Under the pieces are notes generated by a model. The model had not been told where the DNA came from, did not search any database, and saw only the letters and a program-made list of their open reading frames with translations. A program made the position numbers and the translations under genes. A DNA stretch of 64,000 nt from Enterococcus raffinosus (GTDB taxonomy: Bacteria > Bacillota > Bacilli > Lactobacillales > Enterococcaceae), in NCBI RefSeq assembly GCF_001886185.1, contig NZ_JXLA01000019.1, forward strand, positions 17,242 to 81,241, written 5' to 3'. Shown here in pieces: positions 7,132 to 15,975 of the stretch; the stretch's first letter is position 1, and every line of letters begins with the position of its first letter.

Positions 7132-8796
7132 ATGATGTGGCAAGATCTTTTCCCTGCGCGCATCCTTGAACGGGGATATGAGTATTTTATGGCGGGAGTA
7201 GTCGATGATTTTGAGGTTCGTGAAGCACTGGTCAACGCGGTTGTTGAAGGATCTGAGCATTACGTAGTAACGATAGAATATACAGAAGATCAAATTACAG
7301 AACTGCATTGCGATTGTCCCTATGCGGCTGAGGGAAATAATTGTAAACATATGGTGGCTGTTTTGTTCATGTGTGAGGAGCGAAATGTTTTTCATGAGCA
7401 GAATTCAGCTCAACGTTCAGATACAGCAGAGGAATTAGAAAAAATTGTGATGACGGCAGATGAAACAATGATTCGCTCTTTTTTATTGTCCGCAATCGTT
7501 AACGATGAAAAATTAGCCCATCAGTTTGCTCGAGAATTTTTGTCTAATTATTCAGCGGAAAGTGTCCGCTATATTATAAATCAAATCGCTGATATTTTTG
7601 ATACCTATGAAGACTATAGTGGGTTTATTGATTATCATAACGCTTTTACCTTTGGCGGGGATATCTTAGGGCTCTTAACAGATGAAGTCGATCCGCTGAT
7701 TGAAGCGAACGACTATTCAGCTGCTTTTGAGGTTCTCGGCTATTTGGTTAATCGAGTCGACACTGTTGAAATGGATGATTCTGGTGGGGAGATCACCATG
7801 ATCCTGTCAGAATGCTTTGAAAGATGGCAAACGATTTTAGCAGAGGTGAAGCTAAACAAAAAGAAACGGATGTTTGATTGGTTCACTAAGAAACTAGCGG
7901 TTTCTGATGATGAGTACTCAAAGGAATATGTTGAGGAAATTATTCGCGTTGGGTTTCCTGAAGCTAGCTTCGTAGAGGTTAAGCTGCGGTTCGCTAAAAA
8001 AATGATTGAAGAAGCAGAGGCGATGGAAAGCTGGCGAAGGGAGTTTCAGTTATCTGAGTGGGCTGTTTTCCTTATAGAAATGATGGAACAAGAGGGAAAA
8101 TCTGAAGTAGAGGTAAGGAAACAGTATACTCGCTACTGGGCGTTTAGCGAAGTTCGTAAAAAATATATCGCAAACGCACTCGCTCGAAAGGACTATTCAA
8201 CGGCCATCAAGACATTGGAAGAAAGCATTAAATTGGATCATTCTTATCTAGGGTTAGTCAGTGAATATAGCCATGTGCTGAAAGCAATCTATAATACCTT
8301 AGGAGATAAGGATCGCTATCTTGACCAATTGTGGCAGCTTTTGTTAACCGATGACCCAGGGAATATCGAAATTTTCCGTGAATTAAAGGCAAATTATACA
8401 AAAGAAGAATGGCCAGCTGCTAGGCAACGAATTTATTCAGCGTTAGAAGGAAAAGACTTTATGGATCGTCTCTATTTAGAAGAAAAAGATTATGAGCAAT
8501 TAATGACGTATGTTGAAGATTCCCTTGAATTGTATAAGGTACGTGAGCATTTTGACTTATTGAAAGACAGATTTCCTGAAAGAATGCTAGATAAATATGA
8601 GAAAGAATTACGGCAATTAGCAGCCCCTGTATCGAATCGTCAAAAGTATCGTGCGATCGCTGATCTAATGAAGGGAATGACGAAGATTTCTGGCGGAAAT
8701 CTTCGAGGAAAGCGTCTGATGCAGGAATTCAAGACGAATTATCCGAGAAGAAAAGCGATGCTGGATGAACTAAGTAAGCTAAAATCTCTGTATTAA
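7132..8796 (+). CDS. SWIM zinc finger domain-containing protein
   Basis: A 554-residue protein with an N-terminal SWIM zinc finger: Cys60-x-Cys62 and Cys71-x-His73 (CDCPY...NCKH). SWIM domains bind DNA or protein and often occur beside Snf2 helicases, but no helicase gene is nearby. The rest is helical and rich in Glu, Lys and Tyr, with pairs of helices that look like TPR-type repeats (for example about residues 340-420). No membrane segment or signal peptide is seen. AAGGAG precedes the ATG. The gene is flanked by terminators on both sides. Its role is unknown. Confidence 0.85.
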   Translation: MMWQDLFPARILERGYEYFMAGVVDDFEVREALVNAVVEGSEHYVVTIEYTEDQITELHCDCPYAAEGNNCKHMVAVLFMCEERNVFHEQNSAQRSDTAEELEKIVMTADETMIRSFLLSAIVNDEKLAHQFAREFLSNYSAESVRYIINQIADIFDTYEDYSGFIDYHNAFTFGGDILGLLTDEVDPLIEANDYSAAFEVLGYLVNRVDTVEMDDSGGEITMILSECFERWQTILAEVKLNKKKRMFDWFTKKLAVSDDEYSKEYVEEIIRVGFPEASFVEVKLRFAKKMIEEAEAMESWRREFQLSEWAVFLIEMMEQEGKSEVEVRKQYTRYWAFSEVRKKYIANALARKDYSTAIKTLEESIKLDHSYLGLVSEYSHVLKAIYNTLGDKDRYLDQLWQLLLTDDPGNIEIFRELKANYTKEEWPAARQRIYSALEGKDFMDRLYLEEKDYEQLMTYVEDSLELYKVREHFDLLKDRFPERMLDKYEKELRQLAAPVSNRQKYRAIADLMKGMTKISGGNLRGKRLMQEFKTNYPRRKAMLDELSKLKSLY

Positions 8797-8810
8797 ACAG
8801 AAAAAAAGAG

Positions 8811-8851
8811 AAACGGCCAAATCCGATAGACTCCATCGGATTTGGCCGTTT
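8811..8851. terminator. Bidirectional terminator between SWIM gene and nuclease-like gene
   Basis: A 17-base perfect stem (AAACGGCCAAATCCGAT and its complement) with a 7-base loop lies between the convergent genes, with T-runs on either side depending on strand. Confidence 0.85.
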
Positions 8852-8879
8852 ATTAATGTTCCTTATTAAAAGATCGCTT

Positions 8880-9887
8880 TTAATAACACTTGGCACAAGG
8901 CGTTAACCCACGAGCTTGTGCTTCTTCTAGTGTGGCAGGCGAGTAAGTGCCGTTGCCGCATTTATGGGTGTGGTATTTACTACCGGTTGGAGTGATATAG
9001 ACGGTCTGCCCCTGTGCGGCTTCCGCCGCTTGTGCTTGCTGCTGGGCTTGCGCTTCTGCCTCTGCTTGCGCCTGTGCTGCTGCTTGTTGAGCAGCTACCT
9101 CTTGGGCAAGACGTTCCTCCTCGGCTTTCTTGGCTGCTTCGGCTTCCTCAGCGAGTCGTTTCTGTTCCGCTTTTCTAGCCGCTTCCGCTTGTTCTGCGGC
9201 TTGCTTTTCCGCCGCTTCTTTTGCAGCCTGTTCCTTTTGCAGCCGTTCTTCTTCCGCTTTTTTTGCCGCTAACGCTTCTGACTGAGCCTTTTTATACTCA
9301 TCTGCCGCGGCTTGACTGTACCCTTTATCACCTTGAGCATAATTTTCGATGCTCCAGATATTTCGTTTTTGATCTTTTGCCTGTTTTTCGGCCTTTTTAA
9401 TTTTATCGAGGTATTTCGTATTCTTGCCTTTGGTGCTCGTCATCATTGCCAAACCTTCGCTTGCCAACGTTTCCTGCACTAATTTTCCATCAGCCCAAAC
9501 ATAAACCAACTCACGTTTTTTACTATCGCGTTTCGCACCTTTGTCATATTCAATCTGAATTTTTTCGGCATTTTTCAACAATTCTTTGGTGCGTTCCTTC
9601 GCCTCTTGTGCATAAGGATTTTCCTTTTTCAGCTCAGGTGCCGTGATCAATAAATATTTTGCTGTGACCGTCTTGCCATTATTCAATTTAAAACGTGTTC
9701 GATCCCCATCAATATACTTCTTCACTTTTACCGTTACTTTTTTGTTTGCTGTTCGTTTAATGCTCGCTTTCTTCTCGATCTTTGTTTTCGCTGCTTCTAC
9801 CTGATATTGTTGCGTTGGTGAAGCGAATAGAAAGCTAAACAAGACAGCGAATGTAATACCTAGCTTTACCCCAATCTTCTTTTTCAC
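8880..9887 (-). CDS. Secreted thermonuclease-like (SNase fold) protein with altered active site
   Basis: A 335-residue exported protein. Residues 1-33 form a signal peptide ending near EAA. Residues about 50-175 match the staphylococcal nuclease fold (DGD at 60-62, APE at 83-85, KRELVYVWADGK near 124-135). Compared with staphylococcal nuclease, the Glu43 and Arg87 equivalents are kept (Glu85, Arg125), but Arg35 is Lys77 and the metal ligand Asp40 is Thr82. A long Ala/Glu/Gln/Lys coiled coil covers about 195-285, and the C terminus carries HTHKCGNGTYSP...TPCAKCY, a possible metal-binding knuckle. The start is GTG after GGAGGGA. It may be a weak nuclease or a non-catalytic surface protein. Confidence 0.85.
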   Translation of the reverse strand: MKKKIGVKLGITFAVLFSFLFASPTQQYQVEAAKTKIEKKASIKRTANKKVTVKVKKYIDGDRTRFKLNNGKTVTAKYLLITAPELKKENPYAQEAKERTKELLKNAEKIQIEYDKGAKRDSKKRELVYVWADGKLVQETLASEGLAMMTSTKGKNTKYLDKIKKAEKQAKDQKRNIWSIENYAQGDKGYSQAAADEYKKAQSEALAAKKAEEERLQKEQAAKEAAEKQAAEQAEAARKAEQKRLAEEAEAAKKAEEERLAQEVAAQQAAAQAQAEAEAQAQQQAQAAEAAQGQTVYITPTGSKYHTHKCGNGTYSPATLEEAQARGLTPCAKCY

Positions 9888-10194
9888 TAAGATCCCTCCA
9901 ATTCCCTATTGTTTGAAAATAATGATTAATAAATATGTGTGTACTTAAATAATACTATATATCTAAAAATAAATTAAACAAATAACTAAAATAGTTGTTT
10001 TGTCATTCTGGAAAACAAACGGTTTTTTGTGTGGAAGTAAAACGTAAAACGGAACTCAAAAAACTCTTTTCCTATTGAAAAAATAAAAATGTTGGCAACT
10101 TTTTAAGATTGTTCCTGTTATATAATATAGAGGTGAAGTTAAAAGGAAACTAAAAAGAGGATGTATAAATTAGAAGTAGAAGGAGAGAAAATCG
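9888..10194. other. Intergenic region between divergent genes
   Basis: This AT-rich stretch of 307 bases separates the nuclease-like gene from the lysine-rich gene. A TATAAT at 10121-10126 is a plausible -10 element for the rightward gene, but no well-spaced -35 was found. AGAAGGAGAG just before 10195 is a clear ribosome binding site. I see no further structure. Confidence 0.5.
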
Positions 10195-11283
10195 ATGTTA
10201 ACAAAGCCATTATCACAAATAACTATCTATACTATGGGAAGAGAAAATCTTGAAAAACGAATTTCAAAATTTTATGCAGATTCATCTGATTCAGATACTG
10301 TTATTCAATACTTGGTCGCGGTGCTGATCCGGCATTCTTTGTGCATCAGTGATTTTTCTGATTTCTGCAGTGATTTAATCAGAGAAATTCTTCTATTTGC
10401 GGAGCCAACAGATGTTCTGCGCAAATGTGGTCCGTTGTTCCAGAATTACTTTAAAGAGGAGAAAGAGTGGGCACAGGTCAAAAACCGTTTATACAAAAAT
10501 AAAAATGAATACCATCGTTTTAACAATCGCTTGAGCGACTGCAAAAAATACTTATTCACCCCAACAACACCTGTGGAGGAAACCGATGGTCAGCAATACA
10601 AGATTCTTTCCACATTTGAAGATGCAGTCGGCAAGCTTCATACATGGAGTTTGCGGGATGCGGACTCGAATTCCTCTGGGATGAAAATTGATGCCGTCTT
10701 AGAGTTAATGAGTTCGTTAACTATTTTTGAGAAAGAAGGCATACGCCGTTTTGTTAAGCTAGAAAATTCCGATATTCAAAACTGCACCCGTCATCCAAAA
10801 ATCAGAAAAGGTAAAGTCGTGGAGGAGTCTGTAAAAGTTGAGACCGCCCGCTCAAAAGAGGAAGCGCTAACAGAGTTTGACTTTAGCCATATGACAGAAG
10901 ACGAAAAATTGAACTTAGTAAAGGCATTATTGCCAGAAGGAATTGTATTGACCGATACTCGGATGGAAGAACTTAAAAAGGATGAAGCAAAAGAAGACTC
11001 TACTGAAATTCCTGCTGAGACAACGCAAAAAAACGAACCAATCAGCGAATCAGCAACTGCCGCAGTAAAAGAAGCGCCCAAGACCAAATCCCAGAAATCC
11101 TCTACACCAAGACCCATGGCACTTTCAGCTGAAAAGAAGCTCCCTTATGAGAGCTACAAGAAGCCGAAAAGCGAGAAGCAAAAAGAACTCGAATATAAGG
11201 ACGGGCTGATCAGGAAAGCCAAAAAAGGGACGAAGAAAGCTAAAGAAGATAAAAAGAAAAGTAGGAAACGTAAACGAAAATAA
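10195..11283 (+). CDS. Hypothetical protein with lysine-rich tail
   Basis: I do not recognise this 362-residue protein. The N-terminal 220 residues look globular and mainly helical. Residues about 220-310 are acidic and Thr/Ser/Glu-rich, with a short conserved-looking unit (HMTEDEKLNLVKALLPEG). The last 60 residues are extremely basic (repeated Lys-Lys and Arg-Lys), like a nucleic-acid-binding or disordered tail. There is no signal peptide or membrane helix. A good RBS precedes the ATG. The gene is isolated: 307 bases on the left and about 740 without genes on the right, which would fit a stray acquired gene. Confidence 0.75.
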   Translation: MLTKPLSQITIYTMGRENLEKRISKFYADSSDSDTVIQYLVAVLIRHSLCISDFSDFCSDLIREILLFAEPTDVLRKCGPLFQNYFKEEKEWAQVKNRLYKNKNEYHRFNNRLSDCKKYLFTPTTPVEETDGQQYKILSTFEDAVGKLHTWSLRDADSNSSGMKIDAVLELMSSLTIFEKEGIRRFVKLENSDIQNCTRHPKIRKGKVVEESVKVETARSKEEALTEFDFSHMTEDEKLNLVKALLPEGIVLTDTRMEELKKDEAKEDSTEIPAETTQKNEPISESATAAVKEAPKTKSQKSSTPRPMALSAEKKLPYESYKKPKSEKQKELEYKDGLIRKAKKGTKKAKEDKKKSRKRKRK

Positions 11284-12023
11284 ATTGTTTACAATCATCT
11301 AGAGACACTCTCTTCAAACTGCAAAATTAAAAAAATCCCCTTTTGAAGGTTTATTTGTCATGGAATGAAATAACTAAACAGTCATCCGTTTTTTTAAACA
11401 ATGCGGATGGCTATTTCACATTCAATTGAAGCCGAATCAGTGAAAACTTGAGTGGTAGTAGAAAAAATCTGTCGACCTGAAAAACACAGAAATCCCCGTA
11501 GTTACGACAGCAGCATAAAATAATTGAAATCAAAGAGATTGTACTGGAAATCGTTGTTATGATTGCTCGGCGATGAGGGCGTAACCCTGTGATCGACAGA
11601 AAAGTGCTTCTAAGACCAAGTGGCAACAGGTATAATTTAGGGTGGGTTAAATCTAAAAGAGTGGAATGTAAATGTCATTGCCGTAGAGAAAGTATTTCCT
11701 GGGGCTTATCTAATTTAAAATAGTGGAATGTAAATTTCCCTGACGCTTCAACACCTACGCCTAGCCCAGGCATCTAAATCTAAAACAATGAATGGAACGC
11801 AAATTATGTTATCACACAACCAATTCACCCAGAAAATTTCTCCAATTCCAAAGCACTAACCCCATAAAAAATCTACAGCCACCATCGCAAAAACACTTTT
11901 ACCAGCTGGAGAGTGTTTTTTTGTCTCTTTATTTATTCCTAAACTCTGAAACTTTCATCCGAAACGTGGGTGATCTTTGCTAAAATTAAGAATAAAACCA
12001 TTATTTTTATAAGGAGAAGACCG
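11284..12023. other. Long gene-poor region
   Basis: No convincing coding region was found on either strand. It contains a hairpin at 11380-11414 (AGTCATCCG / CGGATGGCT), three imperfect copies of a TAAATCTAAAA-GTGGAATGTAAAT motif about 62 bases apart (from 11648, 11709 and 11773), and an intrinsic terminator at 11891-11922 with no gene before it. A short unannotated RNA or the remnant of a lost gene is possible. Confidence 0.5.
11891..11922. terminator. Orphan intrinsic terminator
   Basis: AAACACT (11891-11897) pairs with AGTGTTT (11912-11918), the loop contains the palindrome CCAGCTGG, and a T-run follows on the plus strand; five T follow on the minus strand as well. There is no annotated gene within 600 bases upstream on the plus strand. 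Confidence 0.65.
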
Positions 12024-12725
12024 ATGCAGGAGAAAATAAAGGTATTGATCATTGATGATGATCAAGAGCTGTGCTCGATTATTGAACGGTATTTGACGCG
12101 TGCTGAGTATGAGGCGGCGTTTGCTCATACGGGTGCGGGCGGATTGAAAATGGCCTTAACAGGGGAGTATCACTTGATCGTATTGGATATTATGCTGCCG
12201 CAAATTGACGGGTTGAGCATTCTAACAGAGATTCGCAAGGAGAGTGTGGTGCCGGTCTTGATGTTGACAGCAAAGAACGAGGAGGCGGATAAGATTCGCG
12301 GCCTGCAGCTGGGTGCGGATGATTATTTGACGAAGCCTTTTAGCATGGCGGAGCTGATGGCTCGGATTGATTCGCTGGTTCGGCGCTACACAACCTTTAA
12401 TCGTGCAGCGGCAGGAGGAAAGACGCTGACGTTAAATCACTTGTCCTTCGATACGCAGACGCGAATCGTTTTATTGAATGAGGAGTCGCTGGAATTGACT
12501 GGAAAAGAGTTCGATCTTTTGTACTTTTTGGCTTCCCATAAGGGGCAAATTTTTACGAAGCGGCAAATATACCAGCAGGTTTGGGGCGATGAGTATGCTT
12601 TTGATGATAGTAATATCATGTCCTTTATCAGCAAGCTGCGGAAGAAAATCGAGCCGGACCCGACGCAGCCTTTCTTCATTCAAACCGTTCGCGGTGTCGG
12701 CTATCGGTTTAACCAGGAGGGATAG
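12024..12725 (+). CDS. OmpR-family response regulator
   Basis: I choose the ATG at 12024 after AAGGAG, giving 233 residues. The receiver domain has the acidic pair Asp11/Asp12, the phospho-acceptor Asp55 (VLDIMLP) and a conserved Lys in LTAKNEE; the C-terminal winged helix has the usual ELTGKEFDLLYFLASHKGQIFTK-type beginning and VRGVGYRF end. It is followed three bases later by its histidine kinase and then an ABC exporter, the standard plan for systems that sense and expel cell-envelope peptides or bacitracin-like drugs. Confidence 0.95.
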   Translation: MQEKIKVLIIDDDQELCSIIERYLTRAEYEAAFAHTGAGGLKMALTGEYHLIVLDIMLPQIDGLSILTEIRKESVVPVLMLTAKNEEADKIRGLQLGADDYLTKPFSMAELMARIDSLVRRYTTFNRAAAGGKTLTLNHLSFDTQTRIVLLNEESLELTGKEFDLLYFLASHKGQIFTKRQIYQQVWGDEYAFDDSNIMSFISKLRKKIEPDPTQPFFIQTVRGVGYRFNQEG

Positions 12726-12728
12726 GAA

Positions 12729-13634
12729 ATGATGATTTTAAGCAGTCTTTGTCTCTTACTGGCCGCGGCTTGTTTGTATCTGATGGCACGTCTTCGCACG
12801 AATAAGCAACAGATTGCTCAAGCAATGGAGGTTTTGGAAGATATCAGTGAAGGAAATCTTGATCGAAAAATAATTGCGGATGAAGGTTCAGACGTTGCAG
12901 CACTTTGTTTTCGTTTGAATAAAATTGTTGCAGAAATCAAGCAGCAGCTGAGTCGTCTGCAGGTTTCGGAGAAGGAATACCGCCAGCTGATCACTAGCTT
13001 GTCTCATGACGTTCGGACCCCCTTGGCTTCCTTGATTGGTTATTTAGAGGCGATTAACGATGGTCTGGTCACGGAGGAGGAGCAGCGGGAGTATTTACAG
13101 GCTTCACAGGCAAAAGCGTTTGAATTGGAAAAATATATCGACACGCTGTTTGAATGGGTCAATCTTGAATCAGGAGAACGCCGCTATCAGTTTGAAACCC
13201 ACGATGTTGCAGAGCTGCTGCGGGAAATTGTTAGTGAATGGATTCCACGGATGGAGCCGCAATTTTCCTATGATATTCAAATCTCTGAAAAGGAACTGTA
13301 TTACCAGGTGGATGTCGCGGCTTTTCGTCGGATTGTTGATAATTTATTGGAAAACAGCTTGAAGCATAGTCAGGGAAATAAGCTGACGATCAAGTTGACG
13401 GAGGAAAATCAGCTGCTGCAGCTTGAAATTGGCGACAACGGCAAAGGAATTTCTGAGAAAAATCTGCCGCGTATTTTTGATCGTTTGTATAAAGGGAATG
13501 AAGCTCGCGGGTCAAAGGGCAACGGCTTGGGATTGGCAATTGTTCAAGAGCTGGTCGCCGCTCATCAGGGCACGATTACCGCCAGCAGCAAATTAGGTGA
13601 AGGAACCACCTTTTATGTCCGCTTACCAAAATAA
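12729..13634 (+). CDS. Sensor histidine kinase with minimal input domain
   Basis: A 301-residue kinase with a single N-terminal hydrophobic helix (about residues 1-20) followed directly by a HAMP-like linker (EDISEGNLDRKI). The phospho-acceptor His93 is in SHDVRTPL; the N box (NLLENSLKH), G1 (DNGKGIS) and G2 (GNGLGL) motifs are complete. With one TM segment and no extracytoplasmic domain it cannot sense an external ligand by itself, so it may take its signal from the membrane or from the transporter encoded downstream. It forms an operon with the regulator before it. Confidence 0.93.
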   Translation: MMILSSLCLLLAAACLYLMARLRTNKQQIAQAMEVLEDISEGNLDRKIIADEGSDVAALCFRLNKIVAEIKQQLSRLQVSEKEYRQLITSLSHDVRTPLASLIGYLEAINDGLVTEEEQREYLQASQAKAFELEKYIDTLFEWVNLESGERRYQFETHDVAELLREIVSEWIPRMEPQFSYDIQISEKELYYQVDVAAFRRIVDNLLENSLKHSQGNKLTIKLTEENQLLQLEIGDNGKGISEKNLPRIFDRLYKGNEARGSKGNGLGLAIVQELVAAHQGTITASSKLGEGTTFYVRLPK

Positions 13635-13657
13635 ACCAGCAAAAAACAAGACTTCGG

Positions 13658-13674
13658 CAAGGTTAGGACAAGGT
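13658..13674 (+). promoter_or_regulatory. Putative response-regulator operator (direct repeat)
   Basis: Two CAAGGT copies start at 13658 and 13669, eleven bases apart, as expected for tandem binding of an OmpR-type dimer. They lie in the 78-base gap between kinase and ATPase genes, where a regulated promoter for the exporter would be. Confidence 0.45.
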
Positions 13675-13712
13675 AGCGTTGCTAAGCTAAAGGTATAGAA
13701 AGGATGGTCGCT

Positions 13713-14633
13713 ATGGACAACTTTATTATTAAAACAACCGCTTTGACAAAGCAATACAATGATCAGACTGTTGTCAAAGGCGTTTCGATGGCAATTCCTA
13801 AGGGGAAGATCTATGGGCTGCTAGGTCGTAACGGTGCGGGAAAAACGACGATCATGAAAATACTCTTAGGCTTAGCAAAGGCAAGCTCTGGGGAAGTCCG
13901 GTTATTCGGTCAAGCCCCCAGTAAACACCCGGAGGTTTATTCAAGAATTGGAAATATTATCGAGACACCAAGCTTTTATCCGTATTTATCTGGACCTGAG
14001 AATTTGCGCGTTTTTTCTAAATTGAAGGGACAGGTCCAAAAAAATAGTGTGGAAAAGGCCTTAAAGCTGGTTGATCTGACCCAAGCGAAGCATAAACGTT
14101 TTGCGAACTATTCATTGGGAATGAAGCAGCGTTTAGGGATTGCCAATGCGCTTATGAATGATCCGGAATTATTGATCTTGGATGAGCTAACCAACGGACT
14201 AGATCCGATCGGGATCGCGGAGATTCGTCAATTATTGAAGGAGTTGGCAGAGGTACATGGAAAAACCATTTTGATCTCCAGTCATCAGCTGTCAGAGATT
14301 GAACAAATCGCGGATATTATTGGCATCCTGCATGAAGGGGATCTGATGGAGGAATGCGATATGAGTCAGATTGCCCAACACAATCAACGCTACATCAGTA
14401 TTACTGTATCAGATGTTCATCAAGCCACTCGCTTATTGGAGGAAGCCTTAAATGTGACCAATTATACGGTAGACGAAAGTGACACGATCAAAATTTTTGA
14501 TTTTACCTATGAGCCACAAGAGCTCAATCGATTGTTTGGGACAAATGGCATAGCGGTTTCTAGCTTGTTTATCGGTTCAGACAATTTAGAGGAACATTTT
14601 CGGACGATTACAGGGGGTGTTGGCATTGCTTAA
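13713..14633 (+). CDS. ABC transporter ATP-binding protein (ABC-2 exporter type)
   Basis: I prefer the ATG at 13713, which has AAAGGA at a proper distance; an earlier in-frame ATG at 13704 directly abuts it. The 306-residue protein has Walker A (GRNGAGKTT), the signature YSLGMKQR and Walker B with LDELTNGLDP, plus a C-terminal extension typical of BcrA/SpaF-type exporters. Such ATPases drive export of lantibiotics, bacitracin or similar agents. It overlaps the permease gene start by 17 bases. It forms the exporter half of the two-component/ABC module. Confidence 0.93.
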   Translation: MDNFIIKTTALTKQYNDQTVVKGVSMAIPKGKIYGLLGRNGAGKTTIMKILLGLAKASSGEVRLFGQAPSKHPEVYSRIGNIIETPSFYPYLSGPENLRVFSKLKGQVQKNSVEKALKLVDLTQAKHKRFANYSLGMKQRLGIANALMNDPELLILDELTNGLDPIGIAEIRQLLKELAEVHGKTILISSHQLSEIEQIADIIGILHEGDLMEECDMSQIAQHNQRYISITVSDVHQATRLLEEALNVTNYTVDESDTIKIFDFTYEPQELNRLFGTNGIAVSSLFIGSDNLEEHFRTITGGVGIA

Positions 14634-15351
14634 TATCATTTCTGCTGAATGGATGAAGCTGAAACGCAATCGGATTTTCGCTGTGTGCTCGTTGTTGGCG
14701 TTATTTGCCTCTGCTTTTATGGTTTTCAAAGATTTAGTGATTGTTGAACATCCGCCAGAAAATTATCAAACGTGGATGATGAGCGTGTATGTGGTGGTAG
14801 GGGCAGTTTTGTCCATCCTGAGTGGCTTCATTATTACATTTTTGATGCAGCGAGAGTATGAAGATCGAACGATCAACAATGTATTGACCGCTCCCACCTC
14901 AAGATTACGTTTTCTTATGGGAAAATTAGCGATCTGGTTCCTCTGGTATTTTGGGACACTAATTGGCGTTGTCATCATTTATACGATTGGCGGCTGGCTG
15001 ATCTTTGCAAATACTTTTGGTATGGCGGGGACAAAAATTTTGATAACTACCTTGCTCAAGTATTGTCTCTTAGGTTTTGTAGCAGCCGTCCCTTTGTTAA
15101 CGGTAAGTGTGCTGCAGCGAAAGCTATTCTATCCAACAATCATGGTAGCTTTGGCTTTTACGGGGATCGAAATGTTTGCCATGAATATGCCCTTCAAAAT
15201 GGCGAAGCTCATTCCTTGGTCAGCGGTAGTTGTTCAAAGCTTGATGGACCTGCCCTTCAAGGATGATCTGATAACGTTTGGAAGTATCTTTTTGACAGGG
15301 ATAGTGGGCTTTATTGCGGCTTATTGGTTGTTTAAAGGGCAAGATTTGTAG
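14617..15351 (+). CDS. ABC-2 family permease
   Basis: A 244-residue membrane protein with six predicted helices, beginning with a cytoplasmic ISAEWMKLKRNR segment that is common to BcrB/lantibiotic-immunity permeases. The start is GTG after a G-run inside the ATPase gene, so the two are translationally coupled. It partners the ATPase to make an exporter. The specific substrate is not visible; peptide antibiotic resistance is inferred from the two-component arrangement. Confidence 0.9.
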   Translation: MLALLNIISAEWMKLKRNRIFAVCSLLALFASAFMVFKDLVIVEHPPENYQTWMMSVYVVVGAVLSILSGFIITFLMQREYEDRTINNVLTAPTSRLRFLMGKLAIWFLWYFGTLIGVVIIYTIGGWLIFANTFGMAGTKILITTLLKYCLLGFVAAVPLLTVSVLQRKLFYPTIMVALAFTGIEMFAMNMPFKMAKLIPWSAVVVQSLMDLPFKDDLITFGSIFLTGIVGFIAAYWLFKGQDL

Positions 15352-15426
15352 CGTAAAGAATGAAATAGTTATTCGCGTAGTTTTATAGTAAAAGGGAAAA
15401 AACTATTAAAAAAACGTTTGTCGAAG

Positions 15427-15465
15427 TACGCCCTTCTATTTTAAAAAGATGGGCGGCTTTTTTGT
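15427..15465 (+). terminator. Intrinsic terminator after the exporter operon
   Basis: CGCCC (15429-15433) pairs with GGGCG (15451-15455), and a long T-run follows. The stem is short but GC-rich. Confidence 0.6.
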
Positions 15466-15549
15466 ATTTGATTGTCCCTTCGTTGCATGATACCTTAATT
15501 AGTAAAGTGATCTGTTCCTGAGTTAGAGGGGCGTGACAGAGGAGGAGCT

Positions 15550-15933
15550 ATGGAAAATTCAGTGATGCAGCAACGTATCAACGGGTTTAAAACGTTTGGG
15601 GAAACGCTAAAGGGAGCGAAAGTTTATTTTCGCGAAGATTGGGAAGTACTTTATTTTGATTTGCAGGGCAAGATGTTCGGGATGATGAGTGATCAGGCGA
15701 GCGAGGATGCGATTATTACCTTGAAAAACTTGCCGGAAAAAAATGAAGAGCTGCGGGAGATTTATTCCGGGACAGTGATTCCGGGATACTACACGAACAA
15801 AAATCATTGGAACTCTATCAAGCTGGCCAGCGACGAGTTGTCGGATGACGCGATTCAGCAACTGATAGAAACTTCGTATCAGCTAGTCTATCAGAAGCTG
15901 ACGAAGAAACAAAAAGCGGAAATTGAAGCATAA
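15550..15933 (+). CDS. MmcQ/YjbR family protein
   Basis: A 127-residue protein of the MmcQ/YjbR (CyaY-like fold) family. The features are WEVLYFDLQGKMFGMM near the start, then VIPGYYTNKNHWNSIKL, the conserved G-Y-(x)-x-K-x-H-W core, and a C-terminal helix. Members are called DNA-binding proteins but their function is poorly known. GAGGAGGAG lies before the ATG. It is a single gene between terminators. Confidence 0.9.
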   Translation: MENSVMQQRINGFKTFGETLKGAKVYFREDWEVLYFDLQGKMFGMMSDQASEDAIITLKNLPEKNEELREIYSGTVIPGYYTNKNHWNSIKLASDELSDDAIQQLIETSYQLVYQKLTKKQKAEIEA

Positions 15934-15938
15934 AAAAA

Positions 15939-15975
15939 TGGCGCTGCTGAATTAGGCAGCGTCATTTTCATTTTT
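15939..15975. terminator. Terminator between convergent genes
   Basis: GCGCTGC pairs with GCAGCG and is followed by a T-rich stretch. It overlaps the 3' end of the minus-strand gene at 15952. Confidence 0.65.

Noticed and set aside
8950..9300. Plus-strand Leu/Cys-rich reading frame opposite the nuclease-like gene
   Set aside because: It arises from the antisense of the Ala/Glu/Lys coiled-coil repeat and has no RBS.
11411..11626. Minus-strand 71-residue reading frame, considered as a type I toxin or small protein
   Set aside because: It lacks an RBS, its composition is unlike Fst/Ldr toxins, and no antisense RNA promoter was clear.
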